NCBI RefSeq assembly: GCF_010729665.1
Contig: NZ_AP022610.1
Span: 4,278,001-4,342,000, forward strand
DNA: 64,000 nucleotides
Source: Mycolicibacterium madagascariense
GTDB taxonomy: Bacteria; Actinomycetota; Actinomycetes; Mycobacteriales; Mycobacteriaceae
Direction of reading: 5' to 3'
Position numbers and translations under genes: made by a program. This document shows positions 24,158 through 34,333 of this stretch, piece by piece. The notes under the pieces were generated by a model. The model saw nothing but the letters and a program-made list of their open reading frames with translations. It searched no databases and was not told the origin of the DNA. Within the stretch, counting starts at the first letter, position 1. Each line of letters opens with the position of its first letter.

Positions 24158-25977
24158 CCGAACTGCTCCAGGTGAGAGACCTCCGGGTGGGCTTCACCAC
24201 CGACGCCGAGGACGTCGCCGCCGTCCGCGGCATGACCTTCGACGTGCAGCCCCGCGAGGTCGTGGCGCTGGTGGGCGAATCCGGGGCGGGCAAGTCGGCG
24301 ACGGCCATGGCGGTCGCCGGTCTGCTACCGGCCTACGCCGAGGTGTCGGGATCGGTACGGCTGCACGGCGACGAGCTCATCGGCCTCGACGACCAGCGGA
24401 TGTCGCGCATCCGCGGCCGCGACATCGGCACGGTGTTCCAGGATCCGATGTCCGCACTCACCCCCGTGTACACGGTGGGCGACCAGATCGCCGAGGCGCT
24501 GCGCGTCCACCAGCGCGACCTGAGCCGCGGCGCCGCGCGGACGCGTGCGGTCGAACTGCTTGAGCTGGTCGGTATTTCGCAACCGGACCGGCGCGCGAAG
24601 TCCTTTCCGCACGAACTGTCCGGGGGCGAGCGCCAACGCGTGGTGATCGCGATCGCGATCGCCAACGATCCGGACCTGCTCATCTGCGACGAGCCGACGA
24701 CCGCGCTCGACGTCACGGTGCAGGCGCAGATCCTCGACGTGCTGCGCACCGCGCGCGACGTCACGGGCGCGGGCGTGCTCATCATCACCCACGACCTCGG
24801 CGTGGTGTCCGAGTTCGCCGACCGGGCGCTGGTCATGTACGCCGGCCGTACCGTCGAGGCGGCGCCGGTGGCCGAACTGACCCGCAGCCGCGTGATGCCC
24901 TACACCGTGGGACTACTCGGCTCGGTGCCGCGGCTGGACGCCGCCCAGGGCTCGCGTCTAGTCCCCATTCCCGGCGCCCCGCCGTCGATGGCGGCACTAC
25001 CCCCCGGGTGCCCGTTCGCCCCGCGCTGCCCGCTGGCCATCGACGACTGCCACTCTGCCGAACCGGATCTGGAGACGGTGGCACCGGGTCACACCGCCGC
25101 GTGCATCCGCACCGCCGACGTCGCGGGACGCTCAGCCCCCGAGGTGTACGGCGTGTCGACCGCACCCGTGGACGCCGCGCCGGACCCCGACGCGCCCGTC
25201 GTGCTGCGGGTGGTCGACCTCGTCAGGACCTTCCCGCTCACCAAGGGTGCGGTGCTGCGACGCAAGATCGGCGAGGTGCGGGCCGTCGACGGCGTCAGTT
25301 TCGACCTGCGCCGCGGTCAGACGCTGGGCATCGTCGGCGAATCCGGCTCCGGCAAGTCCACCACGCTGCACGAGGTCCTGGAACTGGCTGCGCCGCAAGG
25401 CGGTTCGATCGAGGTCCTCGGTCACGACGTCGCGACCCTCGACCGCCGGTCGCGGCGCGCGCTCCGCGGGGATCTGCAGGTCGTCTTCCAGGATCCCGTC
25501 GCGTCCCTGGATCCCCGGTTGCCGGTGTTCGACGCGCTGGCGGAACCGTTGAGCGCCAACGGCTTCGACAAGCGTCACGTCGACGAACGGGTGGCCGAAC
25601 TGCTGAGCATCGTCGGGCTGCGCCGCGAGGATGCCGGCCGATTCCCCGCCGAGTTCTCCGGCGGCCAGAAACAGCGCATCGGCATCGCCAGGGCGCTGGC
25701 GCTGCAGCCCAAGATCCTGGCGCTCGACGAGCCGGTGTCGGCCCTGGACGTGTCGATCCAGGCCGGCATCATCAACCTGCTGCTGGACCTGCAGGACCGA
25801 TTCGGACTGTCCTACCTGTTCGTCTCGCACGATCTGTCGGTGGTCAAGCACCTCGCCGACCACCTGGTCGTGATGCACCGGGGCATCGTGGTCGAGGCAG
25901 GCGCCGCCGACGACGTCTTCGCCCACCCCAAGCACGACTACACCCGTCAATTGCTGGCCGCCGTGCCACAGCCGTGA
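24154..25977 (+). CDS. oppD: oligopeptide ABC transporter fused double ATPase OppD
   Basis: This 607-aa protein fuses two ABC ATPase domains that are separate in most bacteria (OppD plus OppF). Domain 1 (about 3-270) has Walker [10 protein letters not shown], signature LSGGERQR and Walker [13 protein letters not shown]. It is followed by the oligopeptide-type C-terminal extension with [14 protein letters not shown], whose cysteines are known to bind a [4Fe-4S] cluster in some homologues. Domain 2 (about 345-607) has [17 protein letters not shown] and [12 protein letters not shown]. Both sites look intact. It drives peptide import through OppB/OppC. Confidence 0.94.
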   Translation: MTELLQVRDLRVGFTTDAEDVAAVRGMTFDVQPREVVALVGESGAGKSATAMAVAGLLPAYAEVSGSVRLHGDELIGLDDQRMSRIRGRDIGTVFQDPMSALTPVYTVGDQIAEALRVHQRDLSRGAARTRAVELLELVGISQPDRRAKSFPHELSGGERQRVVIAIAIANDPDLLICDEPTTALDVTVQAQILDVLRTARDVTGAGVLIITHDLGVVSEFADRALVMYAGRTVEAAPVAELTRSRVMPYTVGLLGSVPRLDAAQGSRLVPIPGAPPSMAALPPGCPFAPRCPLAIDDCHSAEPDLETVAPGHTAACIRTADVAGRSAPEVYGVSTAPVDAAPDPDAPVVLRVVDLVRTFPLTKGAVLRRKIGEVRAVDGVSFDLRRGQTLGIVGESGSGKSTTLHEVLELAAPQGGSIEVLGHDVATLDRRSRRALRGDLQVVFQDPVASLDPRLPVFDALAEPLSANGFDKRHVDERVAELLSIVGLRREDAGRFPAEFSGGQKQRIGIARALALQPKILALDEPVSALDVSIQAGIINLLLDLQDRFGLSYLFVSHDLSVVKHLADHLVVMHRGIVVEAGAADDVFAHPKHDYTRQLLAAVPQP

Positions 25978-27662
25978 AAGGTCGACGTTCCATGGAGTTC
26001 CGCCGTCTCACCTGCGCCCTACTCGTTGCCGGACTCGTGCTGACCGCGTGCTCCGGCGGTAGTCAGCAGGTCCCGTCCGCGGGCGGCAACGCCCAGCTCG
26101 GCAGCACCAGCGACATGAATCCGCAGGATCCGGCGACCCTGCGCCAGGGTGGGACGCTGCGGTTGGCGATGGCCGGCTTTCCGCAGAACTTCAACGTGCT
26201 CAACATCGATGGCAACGACGGTGACTCCGTCTTCCCCCTCATGCGCCCGACGATGCCGCGCGCGTTCGTCATCGCGCCCGACGGCTCGACGACGGTCAAC
26301 CACGACTACTTCACCGACGTCACGCTCACGAGCACCTCCCCCCAGGTGGTGACCTACACGATCAATCCGAAGGCCACCTGGAGTGACGGCACCCCGATGA
26401 CGTGGGAGGACATCGCGTCGGAGGTCAACGCGACGAAGGGCGTCGACAAGGCCTTCCTCATCGCCGGGCCGAACGGCAGCGACCGGGTCGCGTCGGTGAC
26501 CAGGGGCGTCGACGACCGGCAGGCGGTCATGACGTTCGCCAAGCCGTACGCGGAGTGGAAGGGCATGTTCGCGGGCAACGGATTCCTGCTGCCCAAGTCG
26601 ATGACCGCCACGCCGGATGCCTTCAACAAGGGCTTCCTCAACGGCCCCGGCCCGTCGGCGGGCCCGTTCCTGGTCTCGAACATCGATCGCGGCGCACAAC
26701 GAATCACGTTGAGCCGCAACCCGAAGTGGTGGGGCACCCCGCCGCTGCTGGACGGCATGGTGTTCTCGGTGCTCGACGACTCCGCCCGCATCCCCGCACT
26801 GCAGAACAACGCCATCGACGCCAGCGGCATCGCCAGCCTCGACGAGCTGACGATCGTGCGGCGCACGCCCGGCCTCGTCGTCAGACGCGCGCCGAGCCCG
26901 CAGTGGTACCACTTCACCTTCAACGGCGCGCCCGGTGCGATCCTCGCCGACCCCGCCCTGCGCAACGCCATCAGCAAGGGCATCGACCGCCAAACCATCG
27001 CCAACGTGACCCAGCGTGGCCTCGTCGACCAGCCGGCGCCGCTGAACAATCACATCTACGTCGCGGGACAGAAGGGCTACCAGGACAACAGCGCATCGGC
27101 GGCCTATGACCCCGACGCCGCCAAGAAGGAGCTCGACGACCTCGGTTGGAAGATGAACGGCCAGTTCCGCGAGAAGGACGGTAGGCAACTCGTCCTGCGG
27201 GACGTCTTCTACGACGCTCAGACCACGCGTCAGGTGGGCCAGATCGCGCAGAGCAGCCTGGCACAGATCGGGGTCAAGCTCGACCTGCAGGCCAAGGGCG
27301 GCACGGGATTCTTCACGCAGTACATCACCGTCGGGAACTTCGACATCGCCCAGTTCTCCTGGGGTGGCGACGCATTCCCGCTCTCGGGTCTCACCCAGAT
27401 CTATCTGTCCAACGGAGACAGCAACTTCGGCAAGATCGGCAGTCCGGCGATCGACGCCAAGATCGAGCAGACGCTGGAGGAACTCGACCCCGGCAAGGCC
27501 AGCGCGCTGGCCAACGAACTCGACACGATGATCTGGGCCGAGGGCTTCAGCCTGCCGCTGTTCCAGACCCCGGGGAACGTGGCCGTCAGGTCGAACCTCG
27601 CGAACTTCGGCGCCCCCGGCCTTGGCGACGTGAACTACAGCACGATCGGCTTCACGAAGTAG
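25974..27662 (+). CDS. oppA: oligopeptide-binding lipoprotein OppA
   Basis: This 562-aa extracytoplasmic solute-binding protein (SBP_bac_5) has a lipobox [11 protein letters not shown] and a Ser/Gly-rich linker. Family-typical segments include [56 protein letters not shown] and [16 protein letters not shown] 25974 keeps the 4-bp overlap with oppD; ATG 25992 ([11 protein letters not shown]) also gives a full signal peptide. Its 3' end overlaps the convergent hydrolase gene by 11 bp. It captures peptides, possibly glutathione, for the importer. Confidence 0.93.
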   Translation: MKGRRSMEFRRLTCALLVAGLVLTACSGGSQQVPSAGGNAQLGSTSDMNPQDPATLRQGGTLRLAMAGFPQNFNVLNIDGNDGDSVFPLMRPTMPRAFVIAPDGSTTVNHDYFTDVTLTSTSPQVVTYTINPKATWSDGTPMTWEDIASEVNATKGVDKAFLIAGPNGSDRVASVTRGVDDRQAVMTFAKPYAEWKGMFAGNGFLLPKSMTATPDAFNKGFLNGPGPSAGPFLVSNIDRGAQRITLSRNPKWWGTPPLLDGMVFSVLDDSARIPALQNNAIDASGIASLDELTIVRRTPGLVVRRAPSPQWYHFTFNGAPGAILADPALRNAISKGIDRQTIANVTQRGLVDQPAPLNNHIYVAGQKGYQDNSASAAYDPDAAKKELDDLGWKMNGQFREKDGRQLVLRDVFYDAQTTRQVGQIAQSSLAQIGVKLDLQAKGGTGFFTQYITVGNFDIAQFSWGGDAFPLSGLTQIYLSNGDSNFGKIGSPAIDAKIEQTLEELDPGKASALANELDTMIWAEGFSLPLFQTPGNVAVRSNLANFGAPGLGDVNYSTIGFTK

Positions 27663-28929
27663 CGGAGCCGGGCGCCGTGACGTGTCGGACCACCCGCCGC
27701 ACCGCCGACGGCACCACCGACTCCGCGGCGCCCGCGGCGGCGATCGCCTTCGTCACCAAGCGAACGCCCAGCGGGCTCGGCGTGGCATCGAGATCCGTTG
27801 TGCGACTGGGCAATTCATCGATGGCGCCGGCGTAGACCGCCGCCGCGACGTCCAGGGCCGCACGCTCCCTGGTGTCGAGGATGCCGTGTCCGGCGGTCGG
27901 CAGGTCCACCAGCACCGCGTCGGGGATGAGGTCGACGATGCGGTGGGCCACCGCGCGCGGCGTGGTCAGGTCACGCCCGCCCGACACCACCGCGGTCGGC
28001 CAGGAGAACCGTGGCATCGCCGCGACCAGATCGAAGGGTTCGGCGATGAACTCGACCTCGCCCCTGGCCGCCTGCCGATACGCCACGGCGGGGTCGAGGG
28101 GCAGACCGTCGGGCACGGCCCCGTAGTTCAGTTCGCGGTAGCCGATGCGGCCGACCAGATCGGGCTCGTTGTGGAACGGCGTCGAGCGTTCGAAGAACAT
28201 CCTGGCGCCGAATCCGACTGCGCCCCACACCCAGTCGTGACCGTGGCAGAGCAGATCGAGCTGGCGGCCGAGCAGTTCCGGCCCGCCGAGTCCGTACATC
28301 GCCGCCGCGCGGCTCGCCCCCGCCGCGTCGAGCACGCCGTGCTCGACGAGGTCGCGGATCTTCGCGGCCAGGTCGACGGTCTCCCCGTCACCGTCCCACA
28401 GCGCGCGTCGGACGGCGGTCCGCATCGCGTCGATGTCGTCGGCGCACAGCAGTGGGGAGTCCAGGACCATAGCGTGCACCAGGTCGGGGCGGCGCACGCC
28501 GAGGCCCGCCGTCAGATAGGTGCCGTACGACGTGCCGTACAGCACCGCCGAGGCGACGCCCGCGTCGTCGAGGACCGCGGCGAGGTCGTCGACCACGGCG
28601 CCGATGGTCAACGCCTCCGGGGGCAGATCGGCGCCGTCGTCGTCGTGCCGCGACAGTCCCACGCCCCGGTGTTCGACCATGATGACGTCCCGCCCGTCGG
28701 CTACCGCCCGCTTGCGCAGGCCGCGGTAGAGCGCGATCGAGGCCGCTCCCGGGCCGCCGGGGACGATCACCAGCGGATGCTCCGACGGCTCCCCCGCGCG
28801 GACGTAGAACAGGTCGAACCGCTCGGACCGGTCCGCCACGACGGGTCGGCGCACCGATCGGACGCCCGGCAGCGCGGCGAGCCTGTCGTGGACCCGTCGA
28901 CGGTCGGCGGTCATGGTCATCGGATCCAT
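27652..28929 (-). CDS. alpha/beta hydrolase (proline iminopeptidase-like)
   Basis: This 425-aa protein has an alpha/beta-hydrolase fold with oxyanion loop VIVPGGPGAASI, nucleophile elbow LYGTSYGTYLT, catalytic Asp in VSGGRDLTTP and His in TAGHGILD. The order and the GGPG loop resemble the tripeptidyl/prolyl aminopeptidase group (S33). No signal peptide, so probably cytosolic. Lying convergent to oppA, it could process imported peptides, though this is only inference. Met codons at positions 1, 4 and 6 are all possible starts. Confidence 0.85.
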   Translation of the reverse strand: MDPMTMTADRRRVHDRLAALPGVRSVRRPVVADRSERFDLFYVRAGEPSEHPLVIVPGGPGAASIALYRGLRKRAVADGRDVIMVEHRGVGLSRHDDDGADLPPEALTIGAVVDDLAAVLDDAGVASAVLYGTSYGTYLTAGLGVRRPDLVHAMVLDSPLLCADDIDAMRTAVRRALWDGDGETVDLAAKIRDLVEHGVLDAAGASRAAAMYGLGGPELLGRQLDLLCHGHDWVWGAVGFGARMFFERSTPFHNEPDLVGRIGYRELNYGAVPDGLPLDPAVAYRQAARGEVEFIAEPFDLVAAMPRFSWPTAVVSGGRDLTTPRAVAHRIVDLIPDAVLVDLPTAGHGILDTRERAALDVAAAVYAGAIDELPSRTTDLDATPSPLGVRLVTKAIAAAGAAESVVPSAVRRVVRHVTAPGSATS

Positions 28930-29010
28930 TGTGCCCTCGTTCGCTGACTCTTAGGTTCGGGCTGAGTCAAAGCAGTGTCTCCGGGGGGCGCGGTCCGTAG
29001 AAACGGTGCC

Positions 29011-30288
29011 ATGACGACCGTCGAGAACGAGAGCCGCATCCTGCCCGGGTCACCGCAGTGGGACGACCTGCTGACCCGCATCGCTGCCGGCGCCAAGGAC
29101 CGAGACCGCAACGACGAGAACCCCTTCGACGAAGTGGCCGCGCTCAAGCGGGCCGGTTTCGGCACCCTGCGGCTGCCGCCCGAACTGGGTGGCGCGGGAT
29201 TGACCGTGCCGCAACTGTTCTCGGCCGTCATCGACGTGGCTCGGGCGGATCCCATTGTGGCGCACATCTTCCGGACGCACTTCTGGTTCACCGAGGAGCG
29301 GTTGCGGACCTTCGGCGGGCAGGAGCGTAGCGACCGGGGATTCGGGTCGGGCGGGCAGGGGGTCGGGGACGATTCGGTGGCTGGACGATGGCTGCGAAAG
29401 GTCGCCGACGGCGAGCTCTTCGGCAACGCGTTCAGCGAGAAGGGTGCCAACGCCGTCGGCAGCCTGGTGTTCAACACCCGGTTGCTCCCCGACGCGAGCG
29501 GGGGATACCGCCTCAACGGGGAGAAGTTCTACAGCACCGGAACGCTGTTCTCCGACTACCTCACGGTGACCGCCACCACCGACCACGACTCCGTCGCCAC
29601 CGTGGTGGTGCCCGCGGACCGCGCCGGGGTGACGCTCGTCGACGACTGGGACGGGTTCGGCCAGCGCCGCACCGGCACGGGGACCACGACATTCGACGAC
29701 GTCGCGGTCGCGCCCGACGAGATCCTGGTCGACGCGCCCTACGACGCCGACCCGGTGCCGACGGTGCAGTTCGCCTCGCTGCAGCTCTACATCCACGCGG
29801 TGGTCGCGGGCGTACTGGCCGGCATCGTCGACGATGGCGTGGCGCTGCTGCGCTCGCGCGACCGCAGCTTCAGTCACGCGCCCACCGAACGCCCCACCGA
29901 CGATCCGCTCCTGCAGCGGCTGCTCGGTGAGCTCGCCAGTACGGCGTACGTCGCGAAGGCGGCAGTGCTCGATGCCGCACGGGCGATCGGCGACGCCACC
30001 GACTCGGCCGCATCGTCGGCCGACCACAACCCCGATGCGCGGCTGGCCGAGGCGGCTCAGCTGAAGGTGGCCAAGGTCAAGGTGCACCTGGACGCCATCG
30101 CGCCGGAGGCCGCGACCCGGCTGTTGGAGCTCGGCGGCGCCAGTGCGGCGAGTCGGCAGAAGGGCCTGGACCGGCACTGGCGCAACATTCGCACCATCAC
30201 GCTGCACAACCCGGTGGCCTACAAGGCGGTCGCGATCGGCAAGAACCTGCTGCACGACACTCCCGTCCCCTCCAACGCCTACTTCTGA
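29011..30288 (+). CDS. DszC/SfnC-like acyl-CoA-dehydrogenase-fold monooxygenase
   Basis: This 425-aa flavoprotein belongs to the acyl-CoA dehydrogenase fold. Features include FGTLRLPPELGGAGLTVPQL, FSEKGANAVGSLVFNT, YRLNGEKFYSTGTLFSDYL and the C-terminal DRHWRNIRTITLHNP, which match the flavin-reductase-dependent DszC/SfnC monooxygenases rather than true acyl-CoA dehydrogenases. Residues about 102-126 are a Gly-rich insert (from GGQERSDRGFGSGGQG) that interrupts the otherwise continuous helical domain. It is followed after a 22-bp-arm hairpin by a DszA-like gene. Likely role: oxidation of an organosulfur compound to release sulfite. Confidence 0.85.
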   Translation: MTTVENESRILPGSPQWDDLLTRIAAGAKDRDRNDENPFDEVAALKRAGFGTLRLPPELGGAGLTVPQLFSAVIDVARADPIVAHIFRTHFWFTEERLRTFGGQERSDRGFGSGGQGVGDDSVAGRWLRKVADGELFGNAFSEKGANAVGSLVFNTRLLPDASGGYRLNGEKFYSTGTLFSDYLTVTATTDHDSVATVVVPADRAGVTLVDDWDGFGQRRTGTGTTTFDDVAVAPDEILVDAPYDADPVPTVQFASLQLYIHAVVAGVLAGIVDDGVALLRSRDRSFSHAPTERPTDDPLLQRLLGELASTAYVAKAAVLDAARAIGDATDSAASSADHNPDARLAEAAQLKVAKVKVHLDAIAPEAATRLLELGGASAASRQKGLDRHWRNIRTITLHNPVAYKAVAIGKNLLHDTPVPSNAYF

Positions 30289-30341
30289 GCGATTCGTGTC
30301 GTTTGGGGAGTGGTGAGCGCTCCCCAAACGACACGAATCGC
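30289..30341. terminator. perfect 22-bp inverted repeat between the two monooxygenase genes
   Basis: Arms 30289-30310 and 30320-30341 are exact reverse complements around a 9-nt loop. The left arm starts on the base after the upstream stop codon. The arm begins GCGATTCGTGTCGTTT, and a degenerate relative occurs at 53890-53942. It may attenuate transcription into the DszA-like gene 15 bp further on, or be a dispersed palindromic repeat. Confidence 0.85.
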
Positions 30342-30356
30342 GGGAAACGAGACCAC

Positions 30357-31718
30357 ATGACGCGTCAACTCCACCTCGGGGGCTTCCAGATCGCCTCGCA
30401 GGTCACCCACTCGCACGCCGCATGGCGCCACCCGGCCAGTGACACCGGCTTCACCACGCCGGAGTACTACCACCGGCTCGGGCGGATCCTCGAACGCGGC
30501 AAGTTCGACTTCGTGTTCTTCGCCGACCTGCTGGCGGCGCCCGCCCGCTACGGCGCCGACATCGCCGAACCGCTGCGCCGCGGGACGCAGGCCACCGCGA
30601 CCCTCGATCCGTCGATCGTCGCGGCCAGCATCGGGGCGGTGACCTCGAAGCTGGGCGTGGCGATCACCAAGTCCGCCACGTACTTTCACCCCTACGAGCT
30701 GGCCCGCATCTTCGCCAGCCTCGACCACGTCACCCACGGCCGGGTGGCGTGGAACATCGTGACCTCGCTGACGCAGAGCGAGGCGCAGAACTTCGGGCAC
30801 GACGACCACCTCGGCCACGAGGACCGCTACGAGCGCGCCGAGGAATTCGTCCGGACCGCGCTGGAACTGTGGTCCAGCTGGGACCCCGACGCGCTGGTGC
30901 TCGACAAGTCCAACGGGGTGTTCGCCGACCCGGACAAGATCCGGCAGATCGCGCACGACGGCACCTACTTCCGCAGCCGTGGACCGCTCAACGTGCCGCG
31001 CTCACCGCAGGGTCGACCGGTGCTGATCCAGGCGGGCTCGTCGAGCACCGGTAGGGACTTCGCCGCCCGGTGGGCCGAGGCCATCTTCGAGATCGACCCG
31101 ACGCCCGAGGGCCGGCTCGCGTACTACGACGACGTCAAGAGCCGCGCATCGGACTACGGCCGCAACCCCGACGAGGTCCTGATCTTCCCGGCGTTCATCC
31201 CGTTCATCGGGGAGACGGAGTCGATCGCGCGGGAGAAGCAGGCGTTCCACAACGAGCTGGCCGACCCGATCTCCGGGTTGATCACGCTCTCGGTGCACAC
31301 CGATCACGACTTCTCCCAGTACGACCTCGACGCACCCGTCGAGGACGTCACGGTCACCGGCACCCAGGGCCTCTTCGACACCGCCCGCCGGGTGGCGAAC
31401 CGCGACAATCTCACGCTGCGCGACGTCGGCAGGTGGTACGCCCAGGGCGTCCTGCTACCGCAATTCGTCGGGACCGCCGCCCAGGTTGCCGATCAGATCG
31501 AGGCGTCGTTCACCGCAGGGGAAGCCGACGGGTTCATGGTGTCCGCGGCGCAATCGCCGGGCACGTTCAACGACTTCGTCGACGCGGTGGTGCCAGAGTT
31601 GCAGCGCCGCAGGCTGTTTCGCACCGAGTACACCGGGGACACCCTGCGGGACCACCTCGGGCTGCCCGCGGCGACCTTCGCACCACCGCAGCGACGCACC
31701 GTCTCGGTCGCCAGCTAG
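30357..31718 (+). CDS. DszA/NtaA/SnaA-family FMN-dependent monooxygenase
   Basis: This 453-aa luciferase-like TIM-barrel enzyme needs reduced FMN from a separate reductase. Family segments are LHLGGFQIASQVTHSHAAWR, FDFVFFADLLAAPAR, THGRVAWNIVTSLTQSEAQN, GPLNVPRSPQGRPVLIQAGSS and a C-terminal DGFMVSAAQSPGTFNDFV. The NtaA/DszA group cleaves C-S or C-N bonds. Pairing with the DszC-like protein upstream suggests an organosulfur-scavenging couple. Its stop shares a CTAG with the convergent SbcC-like gene. Confidence 0.88.
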   Translation: MTRQLHLGGFQIASQVTHSHAAWRHPASDTGFTTPEYYHRLGRILERGKFDFVFFADLLAAPARYGADIAEPLRRGTQATATLDPSIVAASIGAVTSKLGVAITKSATYFHPYELARIFASLDHVTHGRVAWNIVTSLTQSEAQNFGHDDHLGHEDRYERAEEFVRTALELWSSWDPDALVLDKSNGVFADPDKIRQIAHDGTYFRSRGPLNVPRSPQGRPVLIQAGSSSTGRDFAARWAEAIFEIDPTPEGRLAYYDDVKSRASDYGRNPDEVLIFPAFIPFIGETESIAREKQAFHNELADPISGLITLSVHTDHDFSQYDLDAPVEDVTVTGTQGLFDTARRVANRDNLTLRDVGRWYAQGVLLPQFVGTAAQVADQIEASFTAGEADGFMVSAAQSPGTFNDFVDAVVPELQRRRLFRTEYTGDTLRDHLGLPAATFAPPQRRTVSVAS

Positions 31719-34333
31719 GCCGTCAACTCGAGGCGCTTCGCGCCGACGATGCCGGCGTACCTCTCCGGACTGCACGTCAGCACGATGACCTGACCGTCAC
31801 CGCCCACGGCGTCGAACACCTCGCCCATCCTGGCGAGCCGGTTGCAGTCGCTGAAGCCCAGCGCATCGTCGATGACCACGGGCACGCCGTCGTCCTTGGC
31901 GACCAGCGCCGCACTGGCGAGCCGCGCCACGATGCCCAGCTGCTCCTTGGCGCCACCCGACAGCGAGTCGAACGGCACGGTCCTGCCATCGAGGGTGCGG
32001 TTGAGGATCCGCAGATCGCCGTCGATCTCGACGGCGAAGTCGTCGCCGAACACGATGCGCCCGAGGCGTTCGACCTCGGCGCGGAACGGGTCGACGTAGC
32101 GCAGCCGGGATTCCTCGCGGTGACGCGTCATGACCGACTGCAGCAGGTGCACCGCCCCGGCCCGGCGCCGCATGCGGTCGTGTTCGGCGGCGGCATGCTC
32201 GTACTCGGTCTGCGCCGCGTCGAGCCTGCCCTTGCGGCCCTCGGTGCCGTACACCTGCAGCTGCGCCGCGACCTCGCGCAGCTGACCGCTCACCTCGACG
32301 TGACGGTCGTCGAGCTCTGCGGCGTGGCGGGTGGCCTCGCGCAGCTCGGTCGCCACCGCGGCAGGCGCGGCGGCGGCCAGCTCGGCCTCGATGGCCAGCA
32401 CTTGGGCCAGGACCCCCTTGGCCCGCTCCGCCTCCGCCTCGGCCGTGATCGCCAGGTCATCGTCGGAAATCGAATCCCGTTGGCGGGCAAGGCGTTCGGT
32501 CGCCGCGGCGACCTCGTCCCTCGCGGTGGCCAACCGTGCCTGCAGCACCGCGGCCGCGCTCGCCTCCGCCGCCGCGCGCGACGCGGCGGCCGTCGCCGCG
32601 GTGCTCGCCGACTCGTGCGCGGCGCGCGCGGACCGCTGGGCCTGCAGGGCGGCCTCGAGCGCGGCAGCGGCGGCCGCGGCGTCGATGTCGTCGTCGGCCT
32701 CGTCCGCCAGCGACGCGTCCAGCGCGGCGGCGCGGGCACGCAGCGTCTCGAGCGACTCGTCACCGAGGTGGGCATCCAGCGTGGCCCGCAACCGCTCGCG
32801 CGACGCCACCAGCTCGCGGCGCCGGACGTCGAGTGCCCGCGCTGCGTCGAGGTCGGCCGCCCCGGCCTCGTCGAGCAGCAGGGTCAGCACCCGGCGCGCC
32901 CGGTCCAGGACGTCCTGCGAGTCCGCGGCAGGCGTACCCGGCACGACGCGCACCGTCAGCATGCCGGGCAACTCGACCGCGGCCGCCGTCGTCACCTGGT
33001 GCGACCACGACTCGCCCTTCAGCAGCCGCACCGGCCGACCGTCGACCAGCACCTCCAGCTGCCTGGGAACCGCGAGTTCGATTCGCGCCGAGGCCAACTC
33101 GGCCTTCGCAGCGGCCTTCTCGACGGCCAGCGCGGCACGTTCGAGGTCGACCAGCACCGCATCCGTCAGGGTGATCGTGGCGAGTTCGTCGGTGACGGTG
33201 GCCAATTCAGCGCTCACGGCGTCGACCTTGACCAGCCGGGCGCGCACCCGGCGCGCCTCGGCCCGACGCGCGATCCGCTCGCCGGTGACGCGGGCCGTGT
33301 CGACGCGGAGCTGGCACCCCTCCACGGCGACCCGTGCGGTCTCGGCCACCGCCGCGGCGCTGGCGGCGGCCTCCTCGGCATCGGACAGCTCCTCGGCCGC
33401 CGCGCGGGCGGACACGTCGAGGCTCTCGATCGTCGCGCTGCGCTCGGTGAGATCGGCACGAAGTCTGCGGCGTTCGTTGACGGCGGCCTCGGCGGCTTCG
33501 CGCGTCCTCTCGGCCGGCTCGGCGAGGGCGCGCGCCGCGGACAGCCGCTCCTCAAGGCGGGCCACGACGGCGGCAGCCTGCATGGCCGCGTCGCGTCGGG
33601 CGGCGGCCGTGGCCCGTCGCGATGTGAGCTGCTCGAGCCCGTCGGCGAGTGCCGCGTGCCGCAGGACGGCGTCGTCGACCTCGTCCACCGCGGCTCGGCA
33701 GTCCTCGACCCTCTGCGTCGCGTCGCGCAGCCGGGCGATGGCCGTCGCCCACTGACCCGACGGCCTGCCCGTCGCCGTGAAGTACTGCCGGAACTCGGAT
33801 TCGATCCGGTCGATCAGCAGCGGCTCGGCGCCCGACAGCGTGGAGGCCTGTCCCGCGGCGACGTCGAGCGCCCGCGCGAGGGCGTCACAGCTCGAGAGGT
33901 CGACCGAGGCCGTCGACGCGGACTGCAGGACGCGTTGGGCCTGCCACAGCTCGGTGTCCACGGTCTCGGCCAGGATGCCCTCGACGCGGTCGTGCGCCTC
34001 GTCGCCCGTCAGCTGCTCGCGAGCGGGGGTCGATACCGTCAACCGCGTCTCGGGTCGCTTGTGGAACCGCTTGTAGTACTCGAACCGGTAGGGCCCCGTG
34101 GAGATGATCGCGGTGATCTCGGCGCCCTCGTCGACGTGGGTGGGCTTGACCTGCTTGACCTCCTTCTTGGTCGAGCGGTCCTTGGCCCTCAGCAGCAGGT
34201 CGAGCGCCTCGATCATCGACGACTTGCCGATCTCGTTGGCGCCGGACACCACGACGACGCCGTGATCGGGAAACTCGATGTCGCGGAACGCGATTCCTCG
34301 GTAGTTGCGCAGTATCAGGCGGTGTAGCTTCAT
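31715..34333 (-). CDS. SbcC/Rad50-like SMC-family ATPase
   Basis: This 872-aa protein has split ATPase halves at both ends: Walker A VVVSGANEIGKSSMIEALD (about 28-46), and at the C-terminus signature FDSLSGGAKEQLGIVARL (about 788-805) with Walker B GVPVVIDDALG. Between lie hundreds of residues of Ala/Glu/Arg-rich coiled coil; no CxxC zinc hook is visible, so dimerisation would differ from Rad50. The length matches M. tuberculosis Rv1278 (875 aa, from memory). It overlaps the SbcD-like gene by 4 bp. Predicted to work with it in double-strand-end processing. Confidence 0.88.
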   Translation of the reverse strand: MKLHRLILRNYRGIAFRDIEFPDHGVVVVSGANEIGKSSMIEALDLLLRAKDRSTKKEVKQVKPTHVDEGAEITAIISTGPYRFEYYKRFHKRPETRLTVSTPAREQLTGDEAHDRVEGILAETVDTELWQAQRVLQSASTASVDLSSCDALARALDVAAGQASTLSGAEPLLIDRIESEFRQYFTATGRPSGQWATAIARLRDATQRVEDCRAAVDEVDDAVLRHAALADGLEQLTSRRATAAARRDAAMQAAAVVARLEERLSAARALAEPAERTREAAEAAVNERRRLRADLTERSATIESLDVSARAAAEELSDAEEAAASAAAVAETARVAVEGCQLRVDTARVTGERIARRAEARRVRARLVKVDAVSAELATVTDELATITLTDAVLVDLERAALAVEKAAAKAELASARIELAVPRQLEVLVDGRPVRLLKGESWSHQVTTAAAVELPGMLTVRVVPGTPAADSQDVLDRARRVLTLLLDEAGAADLDAARALDVRRRELVASRERLRATLDAHLGDESLETLRARAAALDASLADEADDDIDAAAAAAALEAALQAQRSARAAHESASTAATAAASRAAAEASAAAVLQARLATARDEVAAATERLARQRDSISDDDLAITAEAEAERAKGVLAQVLAIEAELAAAAPAAVATELREATRHAAELDDRHVEVSGQLREVAAQLQVYGTEGRKGRLDAAQTEYEHAAAEHDRMRRRAGAVHLLQSVMTRHREESRLRYVDPFRAEVERLGRIVFGDDFAVEIDGDLRILNRTLDGRTVPFDSLSGGAKEQLGIVARLASAALVAKDDGVPVVIDDALGFSDCNRLARMGEVFDAVGGDGQVIVLTCSPERYAGIVGAKRLELTA

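Noticed and set aside
31070..34327. A plus-strand open frame of more than 1000 codons opposite the SbcC-like gene.
   Set aside because: Opposite strand carries intact Walker A, signature and Walker B motifs; the plus frame has low-complexity composition.
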